Shown: positions 62,806 through 64,000 of the stretch, in pieces | Numbering within the stretch: position 1 is the first letter of the stretch | Layout of the letters: each line of letters opens with the position of its first letter | NCBI RefSeq assembly: GCF_900176535.1 | Contig: NZ_FWXT01000001.1 | Location: 1,860,001-1,924,000 of the forward strand | Direction of reading: 5' to 3' | Length of the DNA stretch: 64,000 bases | Source: Pedobacter africanus | GTDB lineage: Bacteria > Bacteroidota > Bacteroidia > Sphingobacteriales > Sphingobacteriaceae | Position numbers and translations under genes: made by a program | The notes under the pieces: generated by a model | What the model saw: the letters and a program-made list of their open reading frames with translations, nothing else | Told to the model about the DNA's origin: nothing | Databases searched by the model: none

Positions 62806-64000
62806 TTGAAACAGTTCAGTTTTTTTATACTTGCGGCATTCACCTGCTTTTCTGCAAGCACTTTACAAGCCCAAACCACTGCAACCGGCTATGTATTTGC
62901 CGATGCGAACGGAAACGGTAAAAAAGATAAATCCGAGAAAGGCATTGCCAATGTTTCGGTAACCAATGGGCAGGAAGTGGTACAAACAGACAACAAGGGG
63001 TTTTATACCCTTCGGGTTGGCAATGATGACATCATCAGTGTCATTAAACCAAGTGGCTACCAGGTGCCGGTCAATGCCGATAACCTGCCGCAATACTTTT
63101 ACATCCACAAACCCCAGGGTTCGCCCCAGCTTAAATACAGGGGCGTTGCCCCTACCGGCCCATTGCCTAAATCGATTGATTTTCCCTTAAAGCCATCAAC
63201 AGAAAAAGACAACTATACTGCCTTGATTTTTGGCGATCCTCAGGTATACAATCAGGAACAGGTAGATTACTTTATAAAAGATGTTATTACGGAGGTTGAA
63301 GGCATTAAAAACATTTCCTTTGGCATCAGTATGGGCGATGAGGTTGGCGATAAACTCGATCTGTTTGCAGCCTATACCGCAGCGGTTAAACGTGTGGGCA
63401 TTCCCTGGTACAACATGATGGGCAACCACGACCTGAATGCCGATGCCCCCACCGATTCCCTATCAGATGAATCCTTTGAAGCCCATTTTGGTCCGGCTAC
63501 TTATGCATTTAATTATGGGAAAGTACACTTCATTATATTGGATAATGTATTGTATCCTGATCCGCGTGATGGTCGTGGTTACTATGGCGGTCTGAGGGAA
63601 GATCAGTTAAAATTTGTAGAGAACGACCTGAGGCATGTACCTAAAGATTATTTGGTTGTACTGACCATGCACATTCCGATGAGCGAGCCTGAATTCCTTT
63701 TCAGTTCAGCAACCAGAAAAAGGTTATTCAACGCCATTAAGGATTTTCCAAATACCCTTTCTATTTCTGCTCATACCCATATGCAGCGTCAGGATTTTTA
63801 TGTAAAAGGTTCTGAATGGCTGCAAGACAAACCACATCATCATTTCAACATAGGAACTGCTTCGGGAGATTTCTACTCAGGTTTAAACGACAAAGACGGG
63901 ACGCCCATTTCTACCATGCGGGATGGCACACCCAAAGGATACGGTTTCATTCATTTTAAAGGTAATCAGTATATCATCGACTATAAAGTTGCAGGTAAAG
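62806..64000 (+). CDS. Calcineurin-like metallophosphoesterase, exported (3' truncated by window end)
   Basis: The frame is open from a TTG at 62806 to the end of the window (398 codons); no upstream ATG is available. A signal peptide (FSFFILAAFTCFSASTLQAQ) is followed by an N-terminal Ig-like SdrD/Cna-type domain (about 25-100, with GYVFADANGNGKKD and TDNKGFYTLRV) and the phosphoesterase domain with FGDPQ, MGDEVGD, MMGNHD, TMHIP and SAHTHMQ, the standard metal-binding set. A C-terminal domain of such proteins is probably cut off. Members cleave phosphomonoesters or diesters; substrate unknown. A terminator lies between it and the peptidase operon. Confidence 0.83.
   Translation, partial: MKQFSFFILAAFTCFSASTLQAQTTATGYVFADANGNGKKDKSEKGIANVSVTNGQEVVQTDNKGFYTLRVGNDDIISVIKPSGYQVPVNADNLPQYFYIHKPQGSPQLKYRGVAPTGPLPKSIDFPLKPSTEKDNYTALIFGDPQVYNQEQVDYFIKDVITEVEGIKNISFGISMGDEVGDKLDLFAAYTAAVKRVGIPWYNMMGNHDLNADAPTDSLSDESFEAHFGPATYAFNYGKVHFIILDNVLYPDPRDGRGYYGGLREDQLKFVENDLRHVPKDYLVVLTMHIPMSEPEFLFSSATRKRLFNAIKDFPNTLSISAHTHMQRQDFYVKGSEWLQDKPHHHFNIGTASGDFYSGLNDKDGTPISTMRDGTPKGYGFIHFKGNQYIIDYKVAGK

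Overview
The window looks like a chromosomal segment of a glycan-degrading Bacteroidota, most likely a Sphingobacteriaceae member close to Pedobacter. This rests on four SusC/SusD pairs, two ECF sigma/FecR pairs next to STN-bearing SusC receptors, many lipoproteins with a Cys-Lys-Lys start, a TAnnTTTG-type promoter box, and starts without Shine-Dalgarno sequences. It is almost wholly coding. I saw no tRNA, rRNA, CRISPR array, insertion sequence or phage gene. Genus is inference.

Region 1 (1-14619): the tail of an AraC regulator, a 540-base gap, then a minus-strand polysaccharide utilisation locus (PUL) read from right to left: a membrane-spanning TPR-LuxR regulator, SusC, SusD, a GH2 beta-galactosidase, a GH63-like alpha-glucosidase, and a fused kinase/class III PLP enzyme of the hydroxylysine kinase/phospholyase type. 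Together these enzymes match, step by step, the breakdown of the collagen unit Glc-alpha-1,2-Gal-beta-O-hydroxylysine. This is the most interesting hypothesis in the window. Three phased 10-bp repeats sit just upstream of the SusC promoter.

Region 2 (14692-18908): minus-strand genes for a PQQ-type sugar dehydrogenase with its own cytochrome c domain, a cytosolic FAD oxidoreductase and an MFS transporter.

Region 3 (19127-33585): a plus-strand PUL controlled by sigma/FecR, with STN-SusC, SusD, an exported FAD oxidoreductase, a beta-helix lipoprotein, a GH127-like enzyme and a GH78-like rhamnosidase. It probably acts on a glycan rich in L-sugars.

Region 4 (33594-40827): an OsmC-like protein, a Tat-exported phospholipase C, an SMP-30-like propeller, then an operon of a GH105/GH88-like unsaturated uronyl hydrolase, a sorbosone-dehydrogenase-like protein and a cytochrome c, closed by a strong bidirectional terminator.

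Region 5 (40894-50874): a polyuronate-type PUL with a PL6 lyase, SusC, SusD, a possible FAS1 lipoprotein, a beta-helix lipoprotein with an unusual conserved strip and, divergently, a jelly-roll polysaccharide lyase.

Region 6 (50938-64000): a second sigma/FecR/STN-SusC/SusD locus, carrying a small lipoprotein, a PqqL-like M16 peptidase, an Ig-like plus propeller lipoprotein and a calcineurin-like phosphoesterase cut off by the window end. It looks more like a peptide or protein uptake locus than a glycan one.
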